From Sulfitobacter sp. (GTDB lineage Bacteria > Pseudomonadota > Alphaproteobacteria > Rhodobacterales > Rhodobacteraceae): a stretch of DNA of 36,972 nucleotides. Of the stretch, positions 17,441 through 29,374 are shown in pieces. Within the stretch, counting starts at the first letter, position 1. Each line of letters starts with the position of its first letter. The stretch covers positions 1 to 36,972 of the forward strand of contig JABDKA010000160.1 in the NCBI GenBank assembly GCA_013002405.1. Direction: 5' to 3'. The position numbers were made by a program, and so were the translations under genes. The notes beneath the pieces are model-generated. The model searched no databases. It was not told the origin of the DNA and was given only the letters and a program-made list of their open reading frames with translations.

Positions 17441-19905
17441 GGGGCCGCGGGTAAAAGGGTCGTGACGCCCACGGCAGCGGCCCTGGCCAGATCCACGTCA
17501 AGCGACATGGGGATATATTCCCCCCGCCGCCAAAGCTGGGCCAGATCGTCGTAGTGGCGCGACAGAAAGTGGCCGGACTGACCTGTCGAGGTGACAAAGA
17601 CTGAACTGTCGGGATCGGCGAAGTCATAGACGCCGCGGTAACCCGCCCCGTGGACGTTCTGGAAGGGCTGATCGCCCGTGCCCTTGGTGCGCCCGCGCAG
17701 CAGGGTGTTGTCGCCACCAGATGTGCTTTGACGGATATTGACGAAGTAGCGCAGGACCGGGATCTCTCCCAGCACCTGATGGTCATGGGTGGCCTGATGG
17801 GCGTCGCCCCAGCGCAGGGATTCCAGGTTGTCGCCCCAGGTCTCATTGATCCAGATTAGCGCATCGTCAAGCGCGAGGCGGGCCATGTCCGCGCAGCTTT
17901 CCACTGGCGCGGACTGACGCACGTCGCACCAGGCGGAAGCCCCTTTGACATCCCGGAAAACACGTTCGATGAAAAGTGGCTCGACATGCGTGAACTCGGT
18001 TGCCAGTGGTCCAAGGTCATCCTGAATCAGTCGTGCCTGAAGGCTGCGCAGCCAGGCGGCGTAGATCAGCGGCTCGGGCAGGTGTTCGTTCATCTCCCCC
18101 GACCAGCCTGCAAGAAGCATCAGGGCCCGTTGGCGCTGCCGTTCCGCAGTGCCTTCGGGCGCTGCTTCACCGGTGAACCAGAGCTCCGCGCCGATGAGCG
18201 GCAGCAGCGAACGCGCGGTGAAGCTGACGGTGTCGAGTTGGGCCTCGATAAAGCTGTCGCGCGTGTGGACCTCCCGGTTCTGCATCAGCCGCTGCCAGCG
18301 CTGGACCCGTTGCGTGTCGCCCCAGAGAAAGGAGACATGGTTGGGAAAGGGTCGGTCCACGGTTTTGTTGTTGGTATTGCCCAGGATGCCGCCCGCCGGG
18401 GCCACGAAGGCGGGGTTGGCGGTATAGGGCATCACCCCCTGCCAGCGGTTTGCGGCGATCCATCCCGGGCTGGGCATGCGGCCCTGGCTTTGGTGGGCGG
18501 CATCGCGGCGGGGCATGGCACCGATGGTCTTCAACGCGATCTGATTGCGGTCCACCAATGTGAGGTTCTGGGCAGGCGCGATATAATCCTGCGACGCGGT
18601 AAGGGCCTGGGCGATGGTTTTGGCTTCCATCAGCTTCAGCGCCCCTTGCAATGAGGTGTCGCGTCCCGAAAGGACGGTCCAGTTGACCGTCGCCACGTGT
18701 CCCGGCGGGGTGATGCTGGCAAGATTGTAATGTGTGCCTGGCAAAACCGGACCATTGTCGGTCCAGCGCAACGTCAGTGTGATCGGGTCGGCATCCTTGA
18801 TCGTGATGATCGAAGGGCGGGTTCGGAATTCCTTGAAGCCGTCCGGGGTGCGGTACCGTTCGGGGTTCTCGGTGTTCAATTCTTCGATATAGACGTCCTG
18901 GTCATCCACATAGGCGCTGGTCAGGCCCCAGCCCAGATCGGCGCTGCGCCCGGTCAGGACAGCGGGCATGCCGGGGATGGTACCGCCGATCACGCCGCCC
19001 GATTTCAACTCAAGCCGGGCCAGGTACCAGATGGCCGGGGCGCTGAAGCCCAGGTGCGGGTCATTGGCCAGCAGGGTCCCGCCAGAGGTGGAACGGGAGG
19101 GGGCGGCGGCCCAGGCATTGGAGGCCCCGGCCAGATCAAAGGGCTTGAAGGGAGAAAGCGGGTGCGGATCGAGCGGAATGTTTTCTGCGAAACGGCGGTT
19201 GCCAGGTACGAGCGCAGCGTATTTCGGCAGGGCGGCCACGCCGCTGCCCGGTGCGTCGGGCAGGATGTCGGCCAAACGGTCTGGATCTTCGAGGGCGAGC
19301 GAGGTGCGGGCGCGCTTCACTTCGGCGCTCAGGTGGCCCGATAGCTGCAGACCCATCAGCTTGGTGATGGCAAGGCTGTCGGCGGGGCGCCAGGGGGCCA
19401 TCGGGGCGTTGAAAAGCAGCATCTCAGGCGCGCCGCGGCCCAGGGCCTCACTGTTGATCTGATCAAGCCGGGCATTTACGCCGCGGGCGTAGGCCTCCAG
19501 CTTGGTCTGGGTTGCAACGTCGAGCGCGTCGACCGACTGCACCGCGAGGGTGTAGATGTCGAGGCGGCGCAGTAGCTTGTCGACATCCAGCGTGGCCGGG
19601 CCGAATACTTCGCTCAGGCGGCCCTGGGCGGTGCGGCGCAGGGTCACCATCTGCCACATCCGGTCCTGGGCGTGGGCGAAGCCAAGGCCGTAAAAGACGT
19701 CCAGATCATCCTCTCCGAAGATGTGCGGAACGTTTGCATTGTCGCGCACGATTTCGACCGGGGCGCTCAGCCCGCGCACCTCCACGGTGTCGGTGTAGTC
19801 GGGCAGTGAGCGGGAGGCGAGCCAGTAGACAAGCGCCACGGTCAGAACGCTGAGCGCAATGAGGACGGCGGTGATACGGACCAGCCAGCGAAAGACAAGG
19901 GCCAT
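17437..19905 (-). CDS. Membrane-anchored penicillin-acylase-family hydrolase
   Basis: N-terminal-nucleophile amidohydrolase of the penicillin/AHL acylase family (822 residues). Such precursors cleave themselves into alpha and beta chains. The new N-terminal Ser is probably Ser262 in GASNAW, followed by the family pattern [12 protein letters not shown]. An alpha-chain signature, [24 protein letters not shown], is split here over the 50-90 region. Residues 6-30 form one hydrophobic helix, which suggests export with a membrane anchor. The beta chain has [14 protein letters not shown]-type and [15 protein letters not shown]-like segments usual for the family. The ATG at 19905 is preceded by GGAG six bases upstream. 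The substrate is unknown: acyl-homoserine lactones, beta-lactams or other N-acyl compounds are all possible. Confidence 0.88.
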   Translation of the reverse strand: MALVFRWLVRITAVLIALSVLTVALVYWLASRSLPDYTDTVEVRGLSAPVEIVRDNANVPHIFGEDDLDVFYGLGFAHAQDRMWQMVTLRRTAQGRLSEVFGPATLDVDKLLRRLDIYTLAVQSVDALDVATQTKLEAYARGVNARLDQINSEALGRGAPEMLLFNAPMAPWRPADSLAITKLMGLQLSGHLSAEVKRARTSLALEDPDRLADILPDAPGSGVAALPKYAALVPGNRRFAENIPLDPHPLSPFKPFDLAGASNAWAAAPSRSTSGGTLLANDPHLGFSAPAIWYLARLELKSGGVIGGTIPGMPAVLTGRSADLGWGLTSAYVDDQDVYIEELNTENPERYRTPDGFKEFRTRPSIITIKDADPITLTLRWTDNGPVLPGTHYNLASITPPGHVATVNWTVLSGRDTSLQGALKLMEAKTIAQALTASQDYIAPAQNLTLVDRNQIALKTIGAMPRRDAAHQSQGRMPSPGWIAANRWQGVMPYTANPAFVAPAGGILGNTNNKTVDRPFPNHVSFLWGDTQRVQRWQRLMQNREVHTRDSFIEAQLDTVSFTARSLLPLIGAELWFTGEAAPEGTAERQRQRALMLLAGWSGEMNEHLPEPLIYAAWLRSLQARLIQDDLGPLATEFTHVEPLFIERVFRDVKGASAWCDVRQSAPVESCADMARLALDDALIWINETWGDNLESLRWGDAHQATHDHQVLGEIPVLRYFVNIRQSTSGGDNTLLRGRTKGTGDQPFQNVHGAGYRGVYDFADPDSSVFVTSTGQSGHFLSRHYDDLAQLWRRGEYIPMSLDVDLARAAAVGVTTLLPAAP

Positions 19906-19997
19906 GGAACGCTCCGGCAGCCGTGCGCCGTTTGACCGGCGCGGTTCAGGTGATAGGTAGAGCGGGCATAGCGCAACTGAATGACAAGGAAAAGCCA

Positions 19998-20870
19998 ATG
20001 GCAAAGCTCGCGTTTCTAGGACTTGGGGTCATGGGAGGGCCGATGGCCGGACACCTGCAAAAGGCCGGACATGAGGTGACCGTCTATAATCGTACCGCCT
20101 CCAAGGCGGAAGATTGGGCCGGGAAATACGGCGGTGCACATGCGGCAACCCCGCGCGAGGCCGCTGCGGGGGCGGATTTTGTCATGGCCTGCGTAGGCAA
20201 CGACGACGATCTGCGCTCCGTCTGCCTGGGCGATGACGGCGCCTTTGCGGGCATGGAAAGCGGGGCGGTCTTTGTGGATCACACAACCGTGTCAGCCGCA
20301 GTCACGCGAGAGCTTTACGCAGCGGCGGACGCGGCCCAGATCAGCTTTGTCGATGCACCCATCTCGGGTGGTCAGGCCGGGGCGGAGAATGCGCAGCTTT
20401 CCATCATGTGCGGTGGTGACGCGGGCGCCTTCGACCGGGCCCTGCCGATCATGGAAGTCTATTCCAAGATCTGCCGCCGTATCGGCGAGAGTGGTGCCGG
20501 CCAAATGACCAAGATGTGCAATCAGATTGCCATTGCGGGCCTCGTTCAGGGACTGAGCGAAGCGCTGCATTTCGCGGAGAAGGCAGGGCTGGATGGCCGC
20601 GCGGTGGTGGAGGTGATCAGCCAGGGGGCAGCAGGCTCCTGGCAGATGGCGAACCGCTACGAGACGATGCTGGACGACGAGTTCGAGCATGGTTTTGCGG
20701 TGGACTGGATGCGCAAGGATCTGGGCATCTGTCTTGATACAGGGGACGAGATCGCGGCCAGCCTGCCTGTCACAGCACTTGTCGATCAGTTCTACAAGGA
20801 CGTGCAGAAGCTCGGCGGCGGCCGCTGGGACACCTCAAGCCTGATCAAGCGATTGCGCGCCATGGGATAG
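19998..20870 (+). CDS. NAD(P)-dependent beta-hydroxyacid dehydrogenase (3-hydroxyisobutyrate dehydrogenase family)
   Basis: 290-residue oxidoreductase of the 3-hydroxyisobutyrate / tartronate-semialdehyde / glyoxylate-succinate-semialdehyde reductase family. The Rossmann motif LGLGVMGGPMAGHL begins at residue 6, substrate-binding DAPISGGQAGA is near 120, and the catalytic lysine sits in GAGQMTKMCNQ. YNRT after the second beta strand suggests NADP rather than NAD, because Arg at this place usually binds the 2'-phosphate. ATG at 19998 has AAGGA eight bases upstream; a longer in-frame reading from 19923 lacks support. It stands alone, divergent from the acylase gene, so the substrate cannot be fixed from context. 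Confidence 0.9.
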   Translation: MAKLAFLGLGVMGGPMAGHLQKAGHEVTVYNRTASKAEDWAGKYGGAHAATPREAAAGADFVMACVGNDDDLRSVCLGDDGAFAGMESGAVFVDHTTVSAAVTRELYAAADAAQISFVDAPISGGQAGAENAQLSIMCGGDAGAFDRALPIMEVYSKICRRIGESGAGQMTKMCNQIAIAGLVQGLSEALHFAEKAGLDGRAVVEVISQGAAGSWQMANRYETMLDDEFEHGFAVDWMRKDLGICLDTGDEIAASLPVTALVDQFYKDVQKLGGGRWDTSSLIKRLRAMG

Positions 20871-20908
20871 GGCCCTTCTTTAAGTACGGGATATTTCTAT
20901 GATCAACG

Positions 20909-21022
20909 ACGGCGTTGAAATCTACGATTTCAGGCGCCGTTGGATCCTTCAGCCCTTTCTGAAAGTCCCATGGGTTTCGCGGCGCAGAAGCGCCGCGACC
21001 GGTCGGGGGGGCAGCCCCCCGA
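20909..21022. repeat. Cluster of four inverted-repeat elements in a convergent gap
   Basis: Between the convergent dehydrogenase and SYLF genes lie, in order: a 32-base hairpin at 20909-20940 (inner stem TGAAATC/GATTTCA with loop TAC, outer stem ACGGCG/CGCCGT); the palindrome CCCATGGG at 20967-20974 flanked by GAAA and TTTC; a perfect 8-bp stem CGCGGCGC/GCGCCGCG with loop AGAA at 20978-20997; and a perfect 8-bp stem TCGGGGGG/CCCCCCGA with loop GCAG at 21003-21022. None has a downstream T run. They may act as Rho-independent-like or transcript-stabilising 3' ends for both flanking genes, or be a dispersed intergenic repeat. No credible gene lies in 20871-21078. Confidence 0.7.
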
Positions 21023-21078
21023 TCTCCCCAGATTATATCAGGCAAATTGAAGGCGCTTTGGAGGTGCGCCGCAGCCGA

Positions 21079-21645
21079 TCAGGGGATGATGCGGGTGTAT
21101 TTGGTTCCTTCGAGCGTCGCGCCGAAACGCAGGCCCGCGCGTCCAAAGACCGCAGCCAGAACCGGAGCGAGCGCGGTGGTGGTATCCGCCGCCACGCTGT
21201 CGCCCCTGTCCGAGATCACGTATTCCAGATCCGCGCCCGCGGCCCAGCCGGGCGAGCGCCGGAATTCGCTGAGCGCCGCATCGGTCATGAAAAAGAGCAC
21301 GTGGGCGTACTGCTGCGCGCCGATCTGCAGACCGCCCGAGCCCTTGACCACCGAGTAGTAGTCCACGGTGGTATTGTTGATTACCAGCGCGCCTCGTCCG
21401 TAGGCCCCGCCAAAGCCGAGGCCTGCCTCGGTCACCAGGGGCATGACCAGCATGCCATTTGCCTTATCGGCCAGCTGGACCGTGTTGGGATAGCTGCGAT
21501 ACATCTCATTCAGGGTGGCATTCACCCTTGCGTCGATCAGTTGCGAGCCGCGTCCGCCGACGCCGTTGCCGCATGCGGCCAGTGCTGTCGTGGCGGCCAG
21601 AGCGCCCAAACCGAAAGCACGCCGCGTAAAGGTCGGTTTCATCAT
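21079..21645 (-). CDS. SYLF/YSC84-domain lipoprotein with Tat-type signal
   Basis: 188-residue exported lipoprotein. The N terminus has a twin-arginine motif (TRRAFGLG, residues 7-14), a hydrophobic stretch and a lipobox LAAC with lipidated Cys25. The remainder is a SYLF (YSC84) domain: ANGMLVMPLV, AGLGFGGAYGRGALV, YYSVVKGSGGLQIGAQ, and a C-terminal GLRFGATLEGTKYT. Eukaryotic SYLF domains bind phosphoinositides; in bacteria they are periplasmic or outer-membrane associated and of unproven role. Two adjacent ATGs (21645 and 21642) could start translation; AGG lies about 8-10 bases upstream. It is convergent with the dehydrogenase and divergent from a methyltransferase. Confidence 0.85.
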   Translation of the reverse strand: MMKPTFTRRAFGLGALAATTALAACGNGVGGRGSQLIDARVNATLNEMYRSYPNTVQLADKANGMLVMPLVTEAGLGFGGAYGRGALVINNTTVDYYSVVKGSGGLQIGAQQYAHVLFFMTDAALSEFRRSPGWAAGADLEYVISDRGDSVAADTTTALAPVLAAVFGRAGLRFGATLEGTKYTRIIP

Positions 21646-21773
21646 GATTTTGCCTGTAATTGTTGCCTGTCGCCGGTTTTCCCGGTCTCATCTCTCATCA
21701 TAGGCGTGTTTTTGCGCCTTGTCATGGGGTTTGGTGCAATGGGCGGGTTGTTGCCCTCACAATCGAAAGCCGG

Positions 21774-22418
21774 ATGCTGATGCGTCGCTCGATCATCGAA
21801 GCTTACGAAAAGGCAGCACCGGCCCTGTTGCCCCGTTACAGGGCGATTGACTCCGCGGTCCTGCACTCCCGAGTGTGGCATCATTTTCCTAAGAGGCCTT
21901 CCGAAATCCTGGACATAGGGGCCGGCACAGGGCGCGACGCGGCCTGGTTGTCAGGCTTTGGGCACCGGATCACGGCCCTTGAGCCGTCGGCGGCCTTCCG
22001 CGCGGCAGGGCAGCAGGCGCACCGGGGCAGGGGCGTCACTTGGATCAATGATCATTTGCCGGACCTTGCCAGAGTTCGACACAGACGCTTCGACCTCCTG
22101 CTCATCTGCGCTGTCTGGCACCACCTTGACCCTGCTGAGAGGGCACGCAGTCTGATCGCCCTGCGCGGCACGCTGCGCCCTGGGGGCAGACTGATCCTGT
22201 CGATGCGGCAGGGACCTTCGGCCGCCGATCGCCCGGGCTATCCGCTTTCTGTCAGAGATACGAGTGCGGCGGCGCGTCTGGCGGGCTTCGCGCTCGTTAA
22301 TGCAGTCGCAACACCGGCACGGCAGGAGGCCAATCGCCGGGCAGGGGTGCATTGGACCTGGCTGGTCTTCCGGCCCTGTCAGCCGTTCAGAATCCGTGCT
22401 GCCGCGGGCGCGAAATAG
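21774..22418 (+). CDS. Class I SAM-dependent methyltransferase
   Basis: 214-residue Rossmann-fold methyltransferase. Motif I is ILDIGAGTGRDAAWL (about residues 45-59), the acidic end of strand 2 is in ALEPS, and motif IV is LLLICAVWHHLDP, followed by LRPGGRLILSMR. The target (small molecule, lipid or protein) cannot be read from sequence. Start choice is uncertain: ATG codons at 21774 and 21780 are in frame and both weakly preceded by purine-rich sequence; a reading from 21660 adds unconserved residues. The last 40 bp overlap the 3' end of the convergent hemB, which is unusual in this otherwise tidy region. Confidence 0.82.
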   Translation: MLMRRSIIEAYEKAAPALLPRYRAIDSAVLHSRVWHHFPKRPSEILDIGAGTGRDAAWLSGFGHRITALEPSAAFRAAGQQAHRGRGVTWINDHLPDLARVRHRRFDLLLICAVWHHLDPAERARSLIALRGTLRPGGRLILSMRQGPSAADRPGYPLSVRDTSAAARLAGFALVNAVATPARQEANRRAGVHWTWLVFRPCQPFRIRAAAGAK

Positions 22419-23377
22419 GTCAACACCCCGTCGCAGCCCGCGCGCTTGAAGGCCATCAGGCTTTCCATCATTACCCTTTCTTCGTCGATCCAACCGTTCT
22501 GCGCGGCGGCCTTGATCATCGCGAACTCACCCGAGACCTGATAGGCGAAGGTAGGCGCGCCAAACTGATCCTTCACCCGGCGGCAGATGTCGAGATAGGG
22601 GAGGCCGGGTTTGACCATCACCATGTCCGCCCCTTCCGACAGATCCCGCGCCACCAGGCGCAGCGCCTCGTCCGAGTTGGCAGGATCCATCTGGTAGGTC
22701 TTCTTGTCCCCCGTCAGAGCGCCTGAGGCACCTACCGCGTCGCGAAAGGGGCCGTAAAAGGCCGAGGCGTACTTGGCCGCGTAGCTGAGGATTGAGACGG
22801 CGGAATGGCCCTCCTGCTCCAGGGCGACCCGGATGGCCCCGATCCGGCCGTCCATCATGTCCGAGGGACCGATGATGTCGGCTCCGGCCTCTGCCTGGCT
22901 CAACGCCATCTTGACCAGCGCCTCCACCGTGCGGTCATTGACGATGACGCCATCCTCCACAAAACCGTCGTGACCGTTGATGTTGTAGGTATCAAGGGCC
23001 ACATCGCTCATCACCGCCATGTCGGGAAAGGCATCCTTGATGGCAGCGATGGCACGGTTGGCGGGGTTGTCCGGATCCCAAGCCCCCGCACAATCTTCGG
23101 TTCGGTCCTCGATCCCCGTGTAGGGAAAAACGCAGATGGCCCCGATGCCCAGATCATGGGCTTCGCGCGCGGCCTCAACCACCCGGTCCACGGAGCGTCG
23201 GATCACGCCGGGCATGGACGGCACCGGCTCCTCGATCCCCTCACCGGCGCGCACGAAAATGGGCCAGATCAGATCGCCCACCTCAAGCGCATTCTCGCGC
23301 ACCAGGGCGCGCAGGGCTGGTGTGGCACGGGTGCGGCGCAGGCGGGTGGCGGGGAAGGGAGCGTTGATCGGTTGCAT
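22379..23377 (-). CDS. hemB: Delta-aminolevulinic acid dehydratase (porphobilinogen synthase)
   Basis: Condenses two 5-aminolevulinates to porphobilinogen in tetrapyrrole synthesis; 332 residues from the ATG at 23377, which has GAGG about nine bases upstream. Catalytic lysines appear in SYAAKYASAFYGPFRDA and MVMVKPGLPYLDI. The region that holds three zinc-binding cysteines in the E. coli enzyme reads SDVALDTYNINGHDG here, with Asp/Ala instead, so this is the zinc-independent type known from Rhodobacter and Pseudomonas. The allosteric magnesium residues, including the conserved Arg/Glu near the N terminus, look present. The 3' end overlaps the convergent methyltransferase gene by 40 bp. Confidence 0.96.
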   Translation of the reverse strand: MQPINAPFPATRLRRTRATPALRALVRENALEVGDLIWPIFVRAGEGIEEPVPSMPGVIRRSVDRVVEAAREAHDLGIGAICVFPYTGIEDRTEDCAGAWDPDNPANRAIAAIKDAFPDMAVMSDVALDTYNINGHDGFVEDGVIVNDRTVEALVKMALSQAEAGADIIGPSDMMDGRIGAIRVALEQEGHSAVSILSYAAKYASAFYGPFRDAVGASGALTGDKKTYQMDPANSDEALRLVARDLSEGADMVMVKPGLPYLDICRRVKDQFGAPTFAYQVSGEFAMIKAAAQNGWIDEERVMMESLMAFKRAGCDGVLTYFAPAAARILNG

Positions 23378-23497
23378 GCAAAGAGACCTCAGTTCGAACG
23401 CCCTAATCCGTGGCATGAAAAATCTGATCCCTCAAGGGTAGGAATTGCCGACAAGCTTGGGTATGGCTTGCCGGACAGGCGGACAAGGGACCAAGGT

Positions 23498-24025
23498 TTG
23501 GACTGGTATCAATCTATTTTTGAGCTGATTGACATGCGGTCTTTCTCGAACCTGTGGTTTTGGATTGTGCTGGCTGTCATGTGGTCCACGACCAGCCACT
23601 GGGTGTTGGGTGTCCCCTTCGATATGGTGCTGCGCGCGCGCAGGCACGGCGGCGAGGCCGAGGAAGACCTGGAGGACCTTGTGCGGATCAACGTGAACCG
23701 TCTCCTCTATATCGGGCGGGTTTCGGGTCTTTGGCTGATGGGCTTTGTCTGCTTTGCGCTGACCATGCTGGCGCTCCTGGGGTTCTATTACGGAACCGAA
23801 TTCGCCCAGGCGCTTTTCCTGCTGGCCTTTCCGATGTCGCTGGTCGGCGCACTGAGCCTGTCGACCGCCCGCCTTATCCGCTCCGAGCATGCGACGGGCG
23901 AACTCTTGCGCAAACGTCTGACACGGCACAGGCTTTATACGCAGATCATCGGCATGATTTCGATCTTCGTCACAGCCATCTGGGGCATGTATCAGAACGT
24001 GGCCCTTGGCCCTCTGGGCGCTTGA
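23498..24025 (+). CDS. Conserved Rhodobacteraceae membrane protein upstream of mfd
   Basis: A 175-residue inner-membrane protein with about four hydrophobic helices (near residues 15-35, 68-90, 95-120 and 145-170). A charged cytoplasmic loop carries RARRHGGEAEEDLEDL. The start is most likely TTG at 23498, because AAGGGA lies seven bases upstream and the next in-frame ATG (23534) lacks a ribosome site. The conserved beginning would be MDWYQSIFELIDMRSFSNL. From memory, homologues in Roseobacter genomes carry the label 'component of SufBCD complex', but nothing in the sequence resembles SufB, SufC or SufD, and no suf gene is nearby. It lies 34 bp before mfd, probably in the same operon. Confidence 0.75.
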   Translation: MDWYQSIFELIDMRSFSNLWFWIVLAVMWSTTSHWVLGVPFDMVLRARRHGGEAEEDLEDLVRINVNRLLYIGRVSGLWLMGFVCFALTMLALLGFYYGTEFAQALFLLAFPMSLVGALSLSTARLIRSEHATGELLRKRLTRHRLYTQIIGMISIFVTAIWGMYQNVALGPLGA

Positions 24026-24059
24026 CAGCGGGCCCATCAGGCCCAAGTGGACAGGAATT

Positions 24060-27527
<3,468 letters not shown>

Positions 27528-27537
27528 GGAGGAGCCG

Positions 27538-27831
27538 ATGCGCGCCTTGATCCTGACCGCAATCCTTACAGTCGCCGCCTGTACGGAGCTTCCACCGCCG
27601 CCGCCCCCCGATGTGGTGGGGGTGACCCCCGCGGGTGCTCGGATTTACCAGTTCCGCGTGACCAGTTCCAACGCGCTTGGATGGACGCCGATTTCGGAAG
27701 AGGCCATTGCCTCGCGCGCCGGTGGCATCTGTCCCGGCGGCTATCGGGAAGTGGGCCGCAGCGGAGAGGCAACGCGTCGGATCTCGGGCGTGTTCTACGT
27801 GGATATCGACGTGCAGATCGCCTGTGTCTGA
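27538..27831 (+). CDS. Small proline-rich lipoprotein downstream of mfd
   Basis: 97-residue predicted lipoprotein. A very short signal (residues 1-14) ends in the lipobox VAAC with Cys15. A run of seven prolines broken once (ELPPPPPPD) follows directly after the lipidation site, then a small domain with two cysteines (GGICPGG and the penultimate residue). A strong Shine-Dalgarno AGGAGGAG (27527-27534) starts on the last base of the mfd stop codon, so it is translated from the mfd transcript. I do not recognise a family. The two body cysteines could form a disulfide in the periplasm. Confidence 0.7.
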   Translation: MRALILTAILTVAACTELPPPPPPDVVGVTPAGARIYQFRVTSSNALGWTPISEEAIASRAGGICPGGYREVGRSGEATRRISGVFYVDIDVQIACV

Positions 27832-27921
27832 TCTGTTGCGGATTTGTAAAAGCCTGGACCGATCAGCGCCGCCTGAATTCAATGAAATCAAGCCGCTATG
27901 CGCTATTTGTCAGAAAGTGCC

Positions 27922-29151
27922 CTATTCTGCAGCTTCCGTTTGGGGCAAGTCCCGCTTCATGGTGAGCATCAGGAAGAACCCCACCGACGACATCATCAGA
28001 ATGCCGCCAATCAAATTGCTTACTGTCGCCGGAAAAGACTGTGCGACGGCAGATGCCAGCAGGGCCGCAATGATGGCGGACACCGCACCGATGACCGAGG
28101 CGGCGATGCCCGCGATATGGCCCATCGGCTCCATCGCGATGGCGTTTAGGTTGCCCAGGGTCAAACCGGCCTGGAAGAAGATGCAGAACTGCCAGACCAG
28201 GAAAACAGAAAAGCCGTAGGGCACCATCATCCCCGCCGGATCAAGCGCCAGGATCACACCGCTGATCAGGACCTGCGTGCCCAGCGTTACGGTCACCAGG
28301 CGGCGCATACCGTACTGGATCACCAGGACCGCATTCAGGATCGTGGCGGAGCCCGCGATCAGGGCGATCACGCCGAACCAGTAGGGAAAGGATTCCTCGC
28401 GGTTGAAAGTCTCGGCATAGATGGTCTGGATCATCATGAGGGTCAGAAACAGCATCGCCATGGCGAGGCTCTGCACGATAATGGAAAGCCGCACGCTCGA
28501 ATGACCGAAGATTTCACCGACGGCTGACAGCATCAGCCGGGGGCGCAGTGGACGCCGATATTTGTCCGGCAGGGTCTCGGGCATGCGCATGCCCATCCAG
28601 ACGATCGTGATGATGGCGAAAACGATGAAGGCCACGAAAATTCCCCGCCATCCCGTTCCAAGGATGATCACCGCACCCAGTGCCGGTGCAAAGGCGGGCA
28701 CGATGGTAAAGATCATCATCACAAAGGACACGATGCGCGCCATTTCCCGGCCCGAATAGAGGTCACGGACAATGGCAATCGCCACGACCCTTGGCCCTGC
28801 TGCACCAAGGCCCTGAACCACGCGGGCGGCCAGCATCACCTCAAGGGTCGAACTGGCCCAGGCCACGGCGGCAGCGACGATATAAAGCCCGGAGCCGAAG
28901 AAAAGCACACGCCTGCGGCCGTAGGCATCCGACAGCGGACCTGCGATAAAGGTCCCGACCCCCATGCCCAGAACAAAGGTCGTCAGCACAAGCGACGCGC
29001 GATAAGCGATGCCCGGAGACAACTCTTCCGCGATCTCAGGCAAGGCAGGCAGCATCGCATCGATGGAGAAAGCGATGGTGGCAAACATCATCGCAATCAA
29101 AGCGACAAACTCGGCCCGCCCCATTGGAAAACGTTTAAACTCTGAACTCAA
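27922..29151 (-). CDS. MFS drug-resistance transporter, Bcr/CflA family
   Basis: Twelve-helix major facilitator, 409 residues. Motif A reads GPLSDAYGRRRVLFFG between helices 2 and 3. Helix 4/5 contains ARVVQGLGAAGPRV, similar to the Bcr/CflA antiporter motif, and NLNAIAMEPMGHIAG lies in helix 10-11, again typical of Bcr/CflA proteins. The likely substrate class is drugs or small metabolites, exported by proton antiport. The start is taken as TTG at 29151, with AGGGAG five bases upstream. The next ATG at 29124 also fits but has no ribosome site. An in-frame extension up to an ATG at 29256 is possible but hydrophilic and unlike the family. The 223-bp leader region to 29374 is AT-richer than average. 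Confidence 0.88.
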   Translation of the reverse strand: MSSEFKRFPMGRAEFVALIAMMFATIAFSIDAMLPALPEIAEELSPGIAYRASLVLTTFVLGMGVGTFIAGPLSDAYGRRRVLFFGSGLYIVAAAVAWASSTLEVMLAARVVQGLGAAGPRVVAIAIVRDLYSGREMARIVSFVMMIFTIVPAFAPALGAVIILGTGWRGIFVAFIVFAIITIVWMGMRMPETLPDKYRRPLRPRLMLSAVGEIFGHSSVRLSIIVQSLAMAMLFLTLMMIQTIYAETFNREESFPYWFGVIALIAGSATILNAVLVIQYGMRRLVTVTLGTQVLISGVILALDPAGMMVPYGFSVFLVWQFCIFFQAGLTLGNLNAIAMEPMGHIAGIAASVIGAVSAIIAALLASAVAQSFPATVSNLIGGILMMSSVGFFLMLTMKRDLPQTEAAE

Positions 29152-29374
29152 ATCATGCTCCCTGCGGCGCCAGCTTTGCAATGTGACGCTCTCTGGCGTC
29201 AGATTTAGCGCACGATCGAAGCCGGTACAATCATGAATTGAAACTTTTGAATGCATGTTTTTAGGTCCTGCACATGCTGTAGCTCAAAAACCACGAAAAT
29301 TGGACTTTGACCAATGATGGATCATGATAGACCCCTGCGGAGTGTCTACCACATTGAATACACTAGTCTTTCTT

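Noticed and set aside
20899-21780. Long plus-strand frame covering the hairpin array and the SYLF gene
   Set aside because: It runs antisense through a gene with clear signal peptide and domain motifs, and its start lies in the repeat region; composition is that of a GC-rich shadow frame.
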